The translations under genes and the position numbers were made by a program. A stretch of DNA of 64,000 bases from Loktanella sp. S4079 (lineage in GTDB: Bacteria > Pseudomonadota > Alphaproteobacteria > Rhodobacterales > Rhodobacteraceae), in the NCBI RefSeq assembly GCF_000967725.1, contig NZ_JXYE01000002.1, positions 1,302,001-1,366,000 of the forward strand, in the 5' to 3' direction. Every line of letters starts with the position of its first letter. The first letter of the stretch is position 1. Under the pieces are notes generated by a model, which worked only from the letters and a program-made list of their open reading frames with translations, did no database searches and was not told the origin of the DNA. Shown here in pieces: positions 36,731 to 46,446 of the stretch.

Positions 36731-37980
36731 CGTATCCCCTGCGAGGAAAGCAGCGCCATGACAGAAGTATCCACCCCCAGTTTGCGCCACAGCACACACC
36801 ATAAGAACACACAGCCAATGACAATCGCGATCGCATAGGCGATGGCGTTGCCCAACATGCTAGCCACAAAAATGGACATGACAGCGTAGGCGATAACACT
36901 CATCGCGCGTGAAATAGCTGCGAAATGTGGCAGCTCGCTTAGCGTCGCGACAGGCAGGCTTGATGCAAAGGCGACCTGCAGCAAAGCCGTAGTCGCAAGG
37001 ATAAATCCGACCATAAATGGCGTATTGCTCAGACCACCAAGCCCCACAATAACAACCATCCAGAGCACGACTGCCGGACCAAATGCGATCCTATTGCCAG
37101 TATCGCTCGCGCGGCGGAGCGCTTGCGTATCTTGGTCACGATGGCTTTGCGCGATTGTTTTGGCGGTGACCCAAGTGGACACAGTCACTGGCAACGCGAT
37201 TAAATTCGCGACCCTGCGGACCAAGGCATAAATCCCCATTTGCGCGTCAGATAAGACAGAACCACCCACGATAATATCGACCTGAGATAGCGCCACGCCC
37301 AACACAGAGGTGCCCCACAACCCCATCGACGGCTTTGACACGTCAACGGTGATCAAAAACATCTGTGCGCGGATCAGATATAGCAGGGCGAACACCGCAA
37401 ACGCCCCCATCACCAATGACGCTCCGCGCAATGCGTTATCCGGCCCGCCAATGAACACAGCAGCACCAAGTGCGATCAACGGCACGCAATCGCGGGTGAT
37501 CATCGAGATATTCACACTATCTCGTCCACGCAGCGCGCTCGCCAGGCACGAAAGCAGATTTATGAAAAATCCACCAAGGACGATCTCTCCCCAAGCCATG
37601 TTGGGCCATAGCGCCCCAGACACGAATGCAACGCAAACGCATGCCGCGCCGGGGATCAGCACCGCCTGCACAAGGAAATCAAAGCCGGACATCCGCCCCT
37701 GAGATGCATTGCGCAAGATCAGAAGTGGTCCACCGCAGGCGATAATCGGGGCAACGACAAGTGTTGTGCTCCACATCACGGCGATTTGCCCAAAGGCCGC
37801 CATGCCAACCCAAGCGGCAATCCCCATCATGATCCCAAAGTTCAGCGCGACCATGCCTGCGCGTAATGCCAACGCGCCAAATGCATGGCGTGCCATCATA
37901 TCGCGGACATGTCGTGGGATCATACGCTCTATACCTGCCTTCGAAGTGTTAAGCCCTTCGGTCTCAGATTTACTGATCAT
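36715..37980 (-). CDS. Polysaccharide flippase (Wzx-like, MATE/PST fold)
   Basis: This 421-residue protein has 12 or so spans and the ordered hydrophobic pattern of the PST branch. Typical stretches are FGALALRAGMVALNFG in span 1 and AAFGQIAVMWSTTLVV, with a central DIIVGGSVLSDAQMGIYALVRRV. It would flip undecaprenyl-linked repeat units to the periplasm. It is the first gene of the minus-strand operon; the divergent wzz gene and a perfect CtrA box lie in the 74-bp gap before it. Confidence 0.85.
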   Translation of the reverse strand: MISKSETEGLNTSKAGIERMIPRHVRDMMARHAFGALALRAGMVALNFGIMMGIAAWVGMAAFGQIAVMWSTTLVVAPIIACGGPLLILRNASQGRMSGFDFLVQAVLIPGAACVCVAFVSGALWPNMAWGEIVLGGFFINLLSCLASALRGRDSVNISMITRDCVPLIALGAAVFIGGPDNALRGASLVMGAFAVFALLYLIRAQMFLITVDVSKPSMGLWGTSVLGVALSQVDIIVGGSVLSDAQMGIYALVRRVANLIALPVTVSTWVTAKTIAQSHRDQDTQALRRASDTGNRIAFGPAVVLWMVVIVGLGGLSNTPFMVGFILATTALLQVAFASSLPVATLSELPHFAAISRAMSVIAYAVMSIFVASMLGNAIAYAIAIVIGCVFLWCVLWRKLGVDTSVMALLSSQGIRWRLS

Positions 37981-37989
37981 TCATTGAGA

Positions 37990-38005
37990 TTAATTTTCGG
38001 TTAAC
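37990..38005. promoter_or_regulatory. CtrA-type box between wzx and wzz
   Basis: TTAA (37990-37993), seven bases, then TTAAC (38001-38005) gives a perfect TTAA-N7-TTAAC CtrA full site. It lies 10 bp upstream of wzx and about 50 bp upstream of wzz, in the only divergent promoter region of the polysaccharide locus. Confidence 0.7.
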
Positions 38006-38054
38006 CCTGTTGTGATTTATCTCGGCACGACCAATCACGCCCAAAGGCAACCTC

Positions 38055-39815
38055 GTGCAACATCCCTTTCCCTTTCAACATGAAACGATCCCACCGTTTG
38101 ATATGGCCGCAATGATGCGTGGCCTATGGCGCGGTAAATGGACTGTCTTGCTCTGTGCGGTGGGCGCAGGCATTGTCACGATCTATTTCGCATTTGCCGT
38201 GGCGGGCACTGCCTACTCTGCGACTGCAACGATCCACCTCGAGCCGCGTCATAGCTTTCGCGCGGATCAGACCACAGTGGACCCCGCTGTGGTTAACACA
38301 CATGCCGCGATCCTTCGCTCGCGTCATATTCTGTCGGGTGTCGTCACAACGCTCGATCTAGAGAGCGACCCAGAATTTAATCGGTATTTGGTTCCTGTGC
38401 CGGCGTGGTCGCTAAATGGGGCACGCAATTGGCTGCGTAGCATGGTGACCGGAATACCGATGACTGATCCGACGCCAGATACTGTCACCTCTAAGACTAT
38501 CGAAAACTTAGCCAATGCGCTAACCACGCGTATCGAGCGCGGCACCTACATTATTTCTGCGACCGCGACGACGGGAAACGCCGATAAATCACAGCAAATC
38601 GCGAATGCGTGGGTACAGTTTTATCTGGATGATCAAACCACTGCGCGACTGTCCGAAACCACGACACACATTTCGCAGCTTCAGCAACGTGTCAGCGAAC
38701 TACAGCAAGTCCTACGTGACAAGGAAACGCAAATTAACGCGTGGATCGCTGGCGGGCAGTTTCAATCAGATGCAGAACTCGACGTACTGAGCCGTCAAGC
38801 AAACGAAGCGCAAACGCGACTGACTGATGCCCAGAACGAACTGGCCGCACATCCTGAAAACGCGGCGCAGCTCACGCCACAAATTCGATCTTTGTCCGCA
38901 TTTCACAATGACCTGAACGATCAAATCGCCCAGCAATCTGCGGGATTGGTCGCATTGCAGCAGTTGCGACGCGAGACCGAAAATACGCGACAAATCTACA
39001 CCCAACTATCGACAGAGCTACAGCAAGCACGCATGCAGCAAACGATGCGACCACCGGATGCGCGTCTGCTTTCGCCCGCGTCCACAGGTCAACACGCTGG
39101 CCCGCGCAAGACACTGATGGTGCTGCTGGCAACGGTTGTTGGTGGCCTGCTGGGTATCCTCTGGGTTCTGTGGCGACAATCGCGCGCAGTGCAGGCGGAA
39201 ACAATTGGGACAGTGTTAGGGATTGGGAACGCCACGCACTGCAACGCTAAGGTCGCCAAGGCCGACGAGGCGATCAATCATCTAAGAACGCGGATGATGC
39301 GCGTACCAAAATCGACCACTGGCACGGTTATCTTGTGCGCAGGCGCAACTGCTCGCGATAGGCAGGGCGAGATTGCGCTGTCACTCGCAAAATCAATCGC
39401 GAGGCTTGATGACAAGACGCTTTTTATCGATGCCGACACGCGACAGGCCACTCAAACGGCACAGCGTCTTGACACGATACCCGCGTCGCCAATGACATTG
39501 AACGATTACATTACGCGCGACGCCAAACACGGTATAGATTCCATCCATCTTAGTCATACTGGCACGGTTCCTGCCGACATTTTTCTGAGCAACGAATTTG
39601 AACAAATGATCCAAGCCGCGCGCAGCGAATACAATTACATCGTCATACACGCGCCTGCTGCTACGCCTTATGCGGATACGCCGATCCTTGCGCGATTTTC
39701 GGATCGCATTTTGTATTGCCTACGGGCGAACAAGACCTCGATCACATCAGCCCAAGCCGGACAGTCGGCGCTGAACTCTGTCCATGCGCCGACCCCCGAA
39801 ATCATCGTGACTTAG
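38055..39815 (+). CDS. Wzz-type chain-length protein with degenerate tyrosine-kinase domain
   Basis: The start is GTG. Of 586 residues, TM1 is at about 29-55 and TM2 at 352-373, with a periplasmic coiled-coil region between (190-330), as in Wzz/BY-kinase proteins. The cytosolic part follows the BY-kinase layout but lacks its key residues. The P-loop place reads AGATARDRQGE (429-439) with no GK[ST], and the Walker B place reads YIVIHAPA with His for the usual Asp. Only Walker A' (LFIDADTR, 456-463) survives, and there is no C-terminal tyrosine cluster. It probably controls chain length or export without kinase activity. Confidence 0.85.
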   Translation: MQHPFPFQHETIPPFDMAAMMRGLWRGKWTVLLCAVGAGIVTIYFAFAVAGTAYSATATIHLEPRHSFRADQTTVDPAVVNTHAAILRSRHILSGVVTTLDLESDPEFNRYLVPVPAWSLNGARNWLRSMVTGIPMTDPTPDTVTSKTIENLANALTTRIERGTYIISATATTGNADKSQQIANAWVQFYLDDQTTARLSETTTHISQLQQRVSELQQVLRDKETQINAWIAGGQFQSDAELDVLSRQANEAQTRLTDAQNELAAHPENAAQLTPQIRSLSAFHNDLNDQIAQQSAGLVALQQLRRETENTRQIYTQLSTELQQARMQQTMRPPDARLLSPASTGQHAGPRKTLMVLLATVVGGLLGILWVLWRQSRAVQAETIGTVLGIGNATHCNAKVAKADEAINHLRTRMMRVPKSTTGTVILCAGATARDRQGEIALSLAKSIARLDDKTLFIDADTRQATQTAQRLDTIPASPMTLNDYITRDAKHGIDSIHLSHTGTVPADIFLSNEFEQMIQAARSEYNYIVIHAPAATPYADTPILARFSDRILYCLRANKTSITSAQAGQSALNSVHAPTPEIIVT

Positions 39816-41410
39816 CTGGCAGCCGTCGACGTTTTCATCACATGACGACTATAAAATCCCAAGGTATCGCCTGCGACCATCTGAAACGGACCGCTACTTG
39901 CATACAGCTTTGCCATCCAATCGGTCGAACCGCTGGCGGATGAGGCGTTGATATTGGGGCGCAAAATTGCGTCGCAAGCCCCAAACAATTCATCACCTGC
40001 AGCAAGCTTTCCAATCTCGTGGCCATAGCTCAGATCATTGCCAAAAATCTTGCCCGACAGGCCGATACGCTCCACGTCATCGTAGACAATATTGGGTGGG
40101 TTCACCCCATCATAGTCATCAAGGTCAAGCATCGCGTTCTGTGCGGGTTCGACCGTATCAAAGACTTTGGTCTTGGTCTCACCATCCCAATGCACTAGTG
40201 GAACCATGCCTGTGTAGACCCATGCAAAGTCAACCTCGGATGCAGTGGCAATAAGGGTAACATCGTGCCGAACCTCTCCCGGTGCGATCACCCGCCTGAG
40301 CTGGCATTCCCCGATGTCGCCACCTTCTGAACGTTGCCAAGTTGTGTTCTCAACCATGGTGATTTCGGCACCGACGGACAGCCCATTCAGGCTCTGCCCC
40401 GGCACCCATGACACACCATCAAGCTGAATGGACCGCGAGATCAGGCTTTCGTTGCCGTGGGTCTGGCCGCCCAGATCAGTGGTATTCCCCGCAACCGCGA
40501 ATTCAGCAGCATATTCGCGCTCTGACGCGTAATCGATAGCGACGAAATTGGGATAGGTGGGCCGATTGTCTGCCCGCCAGTCCAAGGCACCGTCTGACGC
40601 AATGCCCCCACTATGGGTAGGCCCGGCAGAACCGCTGACACCGGTCGCGCGGGCCGTGTAGAACAACCCGCCGTGCTGTACTTCGTCCCCCATCGTATAT
40701 TGCGTTGAGGCCGACCAAGCGGGCGGCAAAATACGGCTATCCGCCAAGCTGCCCGTGATGCCTACGGCCTCGATCATAATTGCGTTTCCACCGGGGTTCG
40801 CCACGCCACCGTTGGTCAGCCTGATCACGTGTGCCCCCTGAAGGCCGCTGGCCACCTTGATCGACTGACGTCTGGTTAAATCATTCGCGGCATAGGTCGC
40901 AAAAGCTTTGTAACCCAACCCAGCCGGGTCAGCGATTTCATTGACCAGTTCCTGCGCGTCGTCGATCTCAACCCGGCAATAGCCACCATTCGTGCGACCC
41001 GTATAGTAAACCCACAGATCATAGCTATGGTCCGCATCAACCGTGACCGTGGCCTCGGCGGAACCCGAAGATGTGCTAATCGCGCGATTTCCTGTGTAAC
41101 TGGCTTGCAGGCCAGAGCCCGAAGACTGCAATTGCGACCACCCCGAAGATAGCGTCAACGCACCAATCGGATAGACATTGCGCAATGCTGCCACGAGTGT
41201 TTCACGCCAAGAATATCTATTCGCTGGATCGTTGGCATCTAAACGCATTTGGGCCGCAAAACCTTCGCCAATCTCGGTCCAAACAGACAAGGTATCAGCG
41301 GGACCATCGGCAAGCGCCACCCTCTGCCCCTCACCGGGTACGAAAAATCCTGCCAAAGGTGGCAATAACGCGGTCCGCGTATATCCGGGCGATAGCTCCA
41401 GACCGATCAT
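39812..41410 (-). CDS. GTA head-spike fibre-like protein (GhsB-type candidate)
   Basis: This 532-residue protein has no signal peptide. It is placed 1 nt after a gene of the GTA spike-base family, as rcc01080 follows rcc01079 in Rhodobacter capsulatus. Residues about 100-215 look like a beta-sandwich carbohydrate-binding module (VDADHSYDLWVYYTG, HVIRLTNGG). Residues 230-282 resemble a chitin-binding-type fibre module (STQYTMGDEVQHGGLFY, then a G-x-x-P and final W). This would suit a spike that binds a capsule. Direct sequence identity to GhsB could not be checked. Its 3' end overlaps wzz by 4 nt. It could otherwise be a phage tail-fibre remnant. Confidence 0.6.
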   Translation of the reverse strand: MIGLELSPGYTRTALLPPLAGFFVPGEGQRVALADGPADTLSVWTEIGEGFAAQMRLDANDPANRYSWRETLVAALRNVYPIGALTLSSGWSQLQSSGSGLQASYTGNRAISTSSGSAEATVTVDADHSYDLWVYYTGRTNGGYCRVEIDDAQELVNEIADPAGLGYKAFATYAANDLTRRQSIKVASGLQGAHVIRLTNGGVANPGGNAIMIEAVGITGSLADSRILPPAWSASTQYTMGDEVQHGGLFYTARATGVSGSAGPTHSGGIASDGALDWRADNRPTYPNFVAIDYASEREYAAEFAVAGNTTDLGGQTHGNESLISRSIQLDGVSWVPGQSLNGLSVGAEITMVENTTWQRSEGGDIGECQLRRVIAPGEVRHDVTLIATASEVDFAWVYTGMVPLVHWDGETKTKVFDTVEPAQNAMLDLDDYDGVNPPNIVYDDVERIGLSGKIFGNDLSYGHEIGKLAAGDELFGACDAILRPNINASSASGSTDWMAKLYASSGPFQMVAGDTLGFYSRHVMKTSTAAS

Positions 41411-41411
41411 C

Positions 41412-41669
41412 TTAGTACCACGCGACCAGTTGGGCGGTGGTGCCCGTAGCCAGAATGCGAAGCGGCCGGATGCTTAGCACCGCCCCAGCGGCTAGGTCGT
41501 AGCTGACGGCTACGCCGTCTTTATCCTGAAGCACAGCCGTTCCTGCGGTATTCACATAGATCGCGCGAGGCCGGACAGGCAGGTCTGTGCTGTCGTCTGG
41601 CACCACCACGAAATGTGAAACCGCAGGGGATGTCAGGTTTACGTAATCAGAATCAAAGGGATCAGACAT
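41412..41669 (-). CDS. Spike base protein, RCAP_Rcc01079 (GhsA) family
   Basis: This 85-residue protein fits the short family of the GTA head-spike base. It has VVPDDSTDLPVRPRAIYVNTAG near the middle, followed by a GV-x-V-x-Y-D-L-AAGAVL segment and the closing LPIRPLRILATGTTA-like motif, seen here as LSIRPLRILATGTTAQLVAWY. In R. capsulatus this protein sits at the five-fold vertices of the GTA capsid and holds the spike fibre. A GGAGAA ribosome site precedes the ATG, and the fibre-like gene follows after 1 nt, so the two are coupled. Confidence 0.82.
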   Translation of the reverse strand: MSDPFDSDYVNLTSPAVSHFVVVPDDSTDLPVRPRAIYVNTAGTAVLQDKDGVAVSYDLAAGAVLSIRPLRILATGTTAQLVAWY

Positions 41670-41760
41670 GAGGGTTCTCCGTTAAAATCACCCCTCATGC
41701 CTAGGCGGGCATGCTTAGAAATTACTAAGTGTAGCGTACGGTCGGTCGCGCAACATCAGG

Positions 41761-42417
41761 TCAGCGCCCTGATCGTGTCAGGATTACGATAATCGTGCGC
41801 CACGCAATTCGCATATCAAACCCAAAACATGCCTGATCTATGTAATAGAGATCCGCCGCCACTTTGCGCGAAATGGACGCGAAACTATCAACATAACCAA
41901 TCTGGGTTTGCGCATATCCGCTAATCCCCGGTAGCACCGAGTGGCGCGCCGTATAGCCCGGAACTTGTTGAGCATAGACGACCGCATGTTCGTAACAGTC
42001 CGGGCGCGGTCCGATCAGGCTCATTTCGCCACGTAACACGTTGATCACCTGTGGCAGCTCATCCAGTCGGGCACGCCGCAAGAACTGGCCCAACACTGTC
42101 ACGCGCCCCTTTTCGAGAGGATCAAATGCGCCACGCCGACTTGGGCCCTCGCGCATCGTGCGGAATTTGAGAACGTAAAACGGTTTGCAGTCCTTACCCA
42201 TACGCTGCTGCCAAAACCAAAGCCTGCCGGGGTTTGCGAAGGGGTTCAAAAGGACCAGAAGAGTGGCACAAAACACCAAAGGCACCAACAAGAGCGTCGC
42301 AACCGATTTGTCGAACACGCGCTTTGAAATGGGGCTAAAATGCGGGGCCTCGACACCGTGTTGCGCCACCAACTCGCCTTGAAAATCCAACATCGCCTGC
42401 ACCGTCAACTCAACCAC
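41761..42417 (-). CDS. Undecaprenyl-phosphate sugar phosphotransferase (ExoY/WcaJ-type)
   Basis: This 218-residue protein starts polysaccharide assembly by moving a sugar-1-phosphate to undecaprenyl phosphate. It has one hydrophobic re-entrant helix (residues 38-60). The C-terminal catalytic part carries KDCKPFYVLKFRTM, RLDELPQVINVLRGEMSLIGPRPD and PGISGYAQTQIGY, all typical. It lacks the extra N-terminal spans of the long WcaJ/WbaP forms and so is ExoY-like. A perfect CtrA box lies 31 bp upstream of the start. Confidence 0.95.
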   Translation of the reverse strand: MVELTVQAMLDFQGELVAQHGVEAPHFSPISKRVFDKSVATLLLVPLVFCATLLVLLNPFANPGRLWFWQQRMGKDCKPFYVLKFRTMREGPSRRGAFDPLEKGRVTVLGQFLRRARLDELPQVINVLRGEMSLIGPRPDCYEHAVVYAQQVPGYTARHSVLPGISGYAQTQIGYVDSFASISRKVAADLYYIDQACFGFDMRIAWRTIIVILTRSGR

Positions 42418-42447
42418 GCTTTGGTTAACGAACCTGCGATAAGATAG

Positions 42448-42463
42448 TTAACAGCAACTTAAC
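42448..42463. promoter_or_regulatory. CtrA-type box upstream of the sugar transferase gene
   Basis: TTAA (42448-42451), CAGCAAC, then TTAAC (42459-42463) is a second perfect TTAA-N7-TTAAC site. It begins 31 bp upstream of the sugar transferase ATG, where a promoter would be expected. I found no other perfect site elsewhere in the window. Confidence 0.7.
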
Positions 42464-42564
42464 CCATAGAAAGAAAAACCTTTGCTTTCATTGCGCTGCA
42501 CAGTTTTTGCCCCAATCCCGTTAACGAACACACCTGTCGCGTGTTAAGGTGAATTACACTAACC

Positions 42565-43572
42565 TTAAGATAGCGTAGCGAATTGAAACTGCGCCGTCAC
42601 AACATCATGATCGGACAGCGGGCGACCAGATCTACTTAGGCTTGAAATGATCCTGGGGTTTTGGCCCACCACTCCGCGACAGCAAAACCAATCCAACTTC
42701 ATACGCCGATCTGGGTGCGGCGTAATGAGGCTGGGCCGGGTTGTGAACCCATCGGCATTTGCATCCCAATGAAAGCCGCGCCTAGTTGCCGTTTCAAAAA
42801 GCGTTTCATCTTGCCAGCGAAAATCTGGGGGCAAGTGATTGCCCGTATTCAGGTCACCGCCAATAATAACCGGCATATCGCCTGCGAATGCCGCGACAGC
42901 GTCGAGCAGTACATGCATCTGCCGATCACGATGTGCGGCATCTGCGTTGCTTTCCAAATGCGTTGATACGAAACATATGTCTTTTCGATCCACCCTGATC
43001 ACCGCAGCCAGTGCCATCCGCCCGCCTACACGTGGCTGGCCGGGGTCAGAGGCGTTCTGATCAGGCGCGAACCAATGCCCGTGATCATCAAGGCGGATCT
43101 GTTCCAGCCTCTCAAACGGCGCACGCGACAAGATCGCGTTACCATGCCAGCCCAGCGCATTATAATCGTCGCGGCAAAAGGCGCGTTCTGTAACGCCCCC
43201 AAGATCAAGCTCGTGAAACTCGACACCAAAGGCGTAATGCATGCCAAGAGCGGCAGCCATATCCGCCATTGTGTTCCGTTGCCCAGTGCGCGCCATGCCT
43301 TTGTCCGCCTCGGATACCAAAACAACATCTGGGAACGTATCGTGCAGATGCTCTGCGCTTTCCTCTGGGAACAGACAGCGTTCAAGGTTCCAAGCGACGA
43401 CATTCAGGTGTCCATCTATCGGCCCGCTGCCGTCTCCACCAACCTCGATCTCGTGCATCGCCGGTATTTGCGCCATCAGTGCGCGATGCGCGTCCCGCGT
43501 TGGAGCCGCGTCTAGAATTGCGGCACGTTGCGCTGGTGTGACTGGTGTCAACGCAGAGACAATCCGCGTCAT
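42565..43572 (-). CDS. EEP-family phosphodiesterase-like protein in the ugp operon
   Basis: This 335-residue cytosolic protein has the endonuclease/exonuclease/phosphatase core: [19 protein letters not shown] with metal-binding Glu, [28 protein letters not shown] and RPLSDHDVV. It overlaps the ugpC stop by 4 nt, in the operon place where a glycerophosphodiester phosphodiesterase (ugpQ) is often found. Hydrolysis of a glycerophosphodiester or related phosphate diester is therefore plausible but unproven. Confidence 0.85.
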   Translation of the reverse strand: MTRIVSALTPVTPAQRAAILDAAPTRDAHRALMAQIPAMHEIEVGGDGSGPIDGHLNVVAWNLERCLFPEESAEHLHDTFPDVVLVSEADKGMARTGQRNTMADMAAALGMHYAFGVEFHELDLGGVTERAFCRDDYNALGWHGNAILSRAPFERLEQIRLDDHGHWFAPDQNASDPGQPRVGGRMALAAVIRVDRKDICFVSTHLESNADAAHRDRQMHVLLDAVAAFAGDMPVIIGGDLNTGNHLPPDFRWQDETLFETATRRGFHWDANADGFTTRPSLITPHPDRRMKLDWFCCRGVVGQNPRIISSLSRSGRPLSDHDVVTAQFQFATLS

Positions 43573-44606
43573 AGCCGCTTGCCCGATTGTGCATCGAATA
43601 GATGCAATGACTCGGCTGGAAAGGATAGCATCAGTCCATCTGCCAAAGGCGCATCATCATTCGGCGCATTCACGACAAAGTCTTGCCCGGCAACTTTTCC
43701 ATGCAATAGACGGCTCGCTCCTAACTCCTCAACCAAGGTCAGTTTAAACGGCACCTCGCCCATTGGCGAAAAACTGACTTCTTCTGGGCGAATACCTAAT
43801 TGGACTGCACCGTCGGCACAGGGCATACGCAGGGCAACATCACCCATACGGACCTGACCTGCATCCGCTTGCGCGTGCAACAGGTTCATCGGCGGCGCGC
43901 CCATAAATGACGCGACAAAGGTCGATGCAGGTTTGCGGTAGATTTCGCTTGGAGTGCCTATTTGTTCAATCGCGCCAGCATTCAGAACAAAGATACGGTC
44001 CGCCATTGTCATGGCCTCGACCTGATCATGGGTAACATAGATCGCGGTGACATTTAGGCGCCGTTGTAGATTGCGAATTTCCACGCGCATCTGATGGCGC
44101 AACTTTGCATCAAGGTTCGATAAAGGCTCATCAAAAAGGAACAAGGCTGGATCACGCACAATCGCCCGCCCCATCGCCACGCGCTGCCGCTGGCCGCCTG
44201 ATAGCTGACTAGGCCGACGATCCAGCAACGGTGTAAGGCTAAGCATTTCAGCGGCCTCGGTAACCTTTGCCGCGATCTGATCCTTTGATGCGCCGCGATT
44301 TTTCAAACCATAGGCCATATTTTTGGCGACGGTCATGTGCGGATACAAAGCGTAATTTTGAAACACCATCGCGATGTCACGCTCTGCAGGGTCAAGGTTA
44401 TTCACCACACGATCCCCGATGCGCAAATCACCAGTTGTGATGTCCTCAAGCCCTGCCACCATCCGTAGCAGCGTCGACTTTCCACAGCCCGATGGGCCCA
44501 CCAAAACAATCAATTCACCATCGGCTATTTCAAAACTGGCCGGGCACACGGCCTGCGCCCCGTTGGGGTAGGTTTTTGAAATATCGGTAACACTTACGGT
44601 CGCCAT
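43569..44606 (-). CDS. ugpC: sn-glycerol-3-phosphate ABC transporter, ATP-binding protein
   Basis: This 345-residue ABC ATPase of the MalK/UgpC class has Walker [10 protein letters not shown] near residue 38, signature [13 protein letters not shown], Walker [13 protein letters not shown] and the switch histidine in YVTHD. A C-terminal OB/TOBE regulatory domain follows, typical of importers for sugars and glycerol phosphates. The start at 44606 follows AGGAAG. Glycerol-3-phosphate is inferred from the whole operon; other polyol or sugar substrates are possible. Confidence 0.9.
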   Translation of the reverse strand: MATVSVTDISKTYPNGAQAVCPASFEIADGELIVLVGPSGCGKSTLLRMVAGLEDITTGDLRIGDRVVNNLDPAERDIAMVFQNYALYPHMTVAKNMAYGLKNRGASKDQIAAKVTEAAEMLSLTPLLDRRPSQLSGGQRQRVAMGRAIVRDPALFLFDEPLSNLDAKLRHQMRVEIRNLQRRLNVTAIYVTHDQVEAMTMADRIFVLNAGAIEQIGTPSEIYRKPASTFVASFMGAPPMNLLHAQADAGQVRMGDVALRMPCADGAVQLGIRPEEVSFSPMGEVPFKLTLVEELGASRLLHGKVAGQDFVVNAPNDDAPLADGLMLSFPAESLHLFDAQSGKRL

Positions 44607-44616
44607 CTTGGTCTTC

Positions 44617-45483
44617 CTATTTTTCAGATTCAACGAGGCCCTTGACGAACCAGCTTTGGAAAAAGATCACGATCAAAACGGGCGGCAGCATTGCGATAAT
44701 CGCCAAGGCCCAGGCCTGCCCATATTCGGGGATCTGATTTCCTTCGAACACGGATTGCGTGATTTGTTTGATGCCGCGCACCAAGGTGAACAGGCTCTCG
44801 TCTGTCGTGATCAGCGTGGGCCACAGGTATTGGTTCCAGCCATACACAAACATGATAATAAAGATTGCCGCGATCATTGTGCGCGACAACGGCACTAGAA
44901 TATCAACAAAGAACTTGCCCGGCCCTGCCCCATCTATGCGGGCAGCCTCGACCAGTTCTTCTGGGACAGACAAAAAGAACTGCCTGAAAAAGAAAGTCCC
45001 TGTCGCCGATGCCAAAAGCGGCACGATCAGCCCCGAATAGGTGTTCGCCATTCCCAGACCAGTGACCACCTCGTAAGAGGGCAAAATGCGCACTTCGAGG
45101 GGTAGCAAAATTGTCGTAAAGATCACCCAGAACGCAAACGTGGCAAAGCGCAGTCGGAAATAGACAATCGCATAGGCAGCGGCCATCGACAGAGCGATTT
45201 TGCCGACGGCAAAGCCGACTCCGAGGATGAGAGAATTGATGAGCATCGCTGTGCCGTCGATTTGCTCACTAAACCCGCCCTTGTCGAACATGGCCGCGCG
45301 AAAGTTCTGCCCCATCTGGTCGCCAAACCAGAATTGCAAACCCTCTTTGCTAAGCAAGACGTTGTCATGGCTGGTTGTGGTCAGCGCCAGGTAAACCGGA
45401 AACAGCATCAAAAGAGCGCCCAAAACCAAGATCAAATGGTCGATGACATCGCTCGGCCGGATGGGTCGTTTGTTAGTCTTCAT
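44617..45483 (-). CDS. ugpE: ABC transporter permease, UgpE-like
   Basis: This 288-residue inner-membrane permease has six spans and the EAA loop at [25 protein letters not shown], which docks on the ATPase. The N-terminus with [20 protein letters not shown] is close to UgpE. It lies 11 nt after ugpA and 10 nt before ugpC on the same strand. Confidence 0.92.
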   Translation of the reverse strand: MKTNKRPIRPSDVIDHLILVLGALLMLFPVYLALTTTSHDNVLLSKEGLQFWFGDQMGQNFRAAMFDKGGFSEQIDGTAMLINSLILGVGFAVGKIALSMAAAYAIVYFRLRFATFAFWVIFTTILLPLEVRILPSYEVVTGLGMANTYSGLIVPLLASATGTFFFRQFFLSVPEELVEAARIDGAGPGKFFVDILVPLSRTMIAAIFIIMFVYGWNQYLWPTLITTDESLFTLVRGIKQITQSVFEGNQIPEYGQAWALAIIAMLPPVLIVIFFQSWFVKGLVESEK

Positions 45484-45493
45484 GTTGCGATCC

Positions 45494-46375
45494 TCAGGTA
45501 TAGTGAATGCGACGTTCGAGCATACGAAACTGCATAATCGTGAGCAGCAGAACCAAAACCATCAGCACGACAGACTGCGCAGAAGAACCACCCAGATCAT
45601 TGCCGCGGAACCCATCTGTATAAACCTTGTAAACCAGTGTGATCGGGTTCGAGGCCGGGTTGCCCTTGACCATGATGTCGATGATCCCAAAGGTATCAAA
45701 CAACGCGTAGGTGATATTGATGATCAGCAGAAAAAACGCGGTCGGCGCCAAAAGCGGAAAGGTGATATCCCAAAATCGACGCACCCCAGACTGGTTGTCA
45801 ATCAACGCCGCTTCGCGAACAGAAACGGGGATGGACTGCAGCCCCGACAACAAAAAGATGAAATTCACAGGGATCTGTTTCCAAACCGACACCGTGATCA
45901 TCGCAAAAGCCGTGTCGTTGTAGTTCAGCCCAATTTGCAGGTCATAACCAAAAAACGCGAATAGATCCGTGATGGGGCCAATGTTTTGGTTGAACAGCAG
46001 GCTCCCCAAAAATCCCGCAACTGGCGGTGCGACGGCATAGACCCACATCAGCAATGTGCGATAGGTCTTAGCGCCGCGTATGACTTTGTCCGCTTTGACC
46101 GCCAGCAATAGCGCGATCCCCAGCGACAGAAACGTCACCACGAGCGTAAAGAACAACGTAAAACCCGCGACTTTGCCGTATTCGGTTGAACGCGCCAAAC
46201 GCGTGTAATTATCCGCCCCGACATAGCTGGCACCAAAGCCAAACGGATCTTGCAAGAAGAAAGAGGAATAAACCGCTTCCCATGCTGGCCAGTAGAAAAA
46301 TACCGCAATGATGATCAGCTGTGGCATCAACAGTGCCACGGGCATCAACGGCTGAGAAAACGCCGCGCGCTTCAT
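45494..46375 (-). CDS. ugpA: ABC transporter permease, UgpA-like
   Basis: This 293-residue inner-membrane permease has six spans; PLMPVALLMPQLIIIAVFFYWPA forms the start, as in UgpA. The EAA loop is VSVREAALIDNQSG followed by FWDITFPLLAP. Partner of UgpE in the membrane channel. It is located 71 nt after ugpB. Confidence 0.92.
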   Translation of the reverse strand: MKRAAFSQPLMPVALLMPQLIIIAVFFYWPAWEAVYSSFFLQDPFGFGASYVGADNYTRLARSTEYGKVAGFTLFFTLVVTFLSLGIALLLAVKADKVIRGAKTYRTLLMWVYAVAPPVAGFLGSLLFNQNIGPITDLFAFFGYDLQIGLNYNDTAFAMITVSVWKQIPVNFIFLLSGLQSIPVSVREAALIDNQSGVRRFWDITFPLLAPTAFFLLIINITYALFDTFGIIDIMVKGNPASNPITLVYKVYTDGFRGNDLGGSSAQSVVLMVLVLLLTIMQFRMLERRIHYT

Positions 46376-46446
46376 GTCGTATTCCTGATATTCAATAACG
46401 AAAGCGGCGGCCGCATCGCTGCGACCGCCATCTAGATGTTCCGTAG

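Noticed and set aside
41684-41735. Palindromes CTTAG-N6-CTAAG and GCATGCC/GGCATGC before the spike-base gene
   Set aside because: Short arms and no second copy; not enough to call an operator or terminator.
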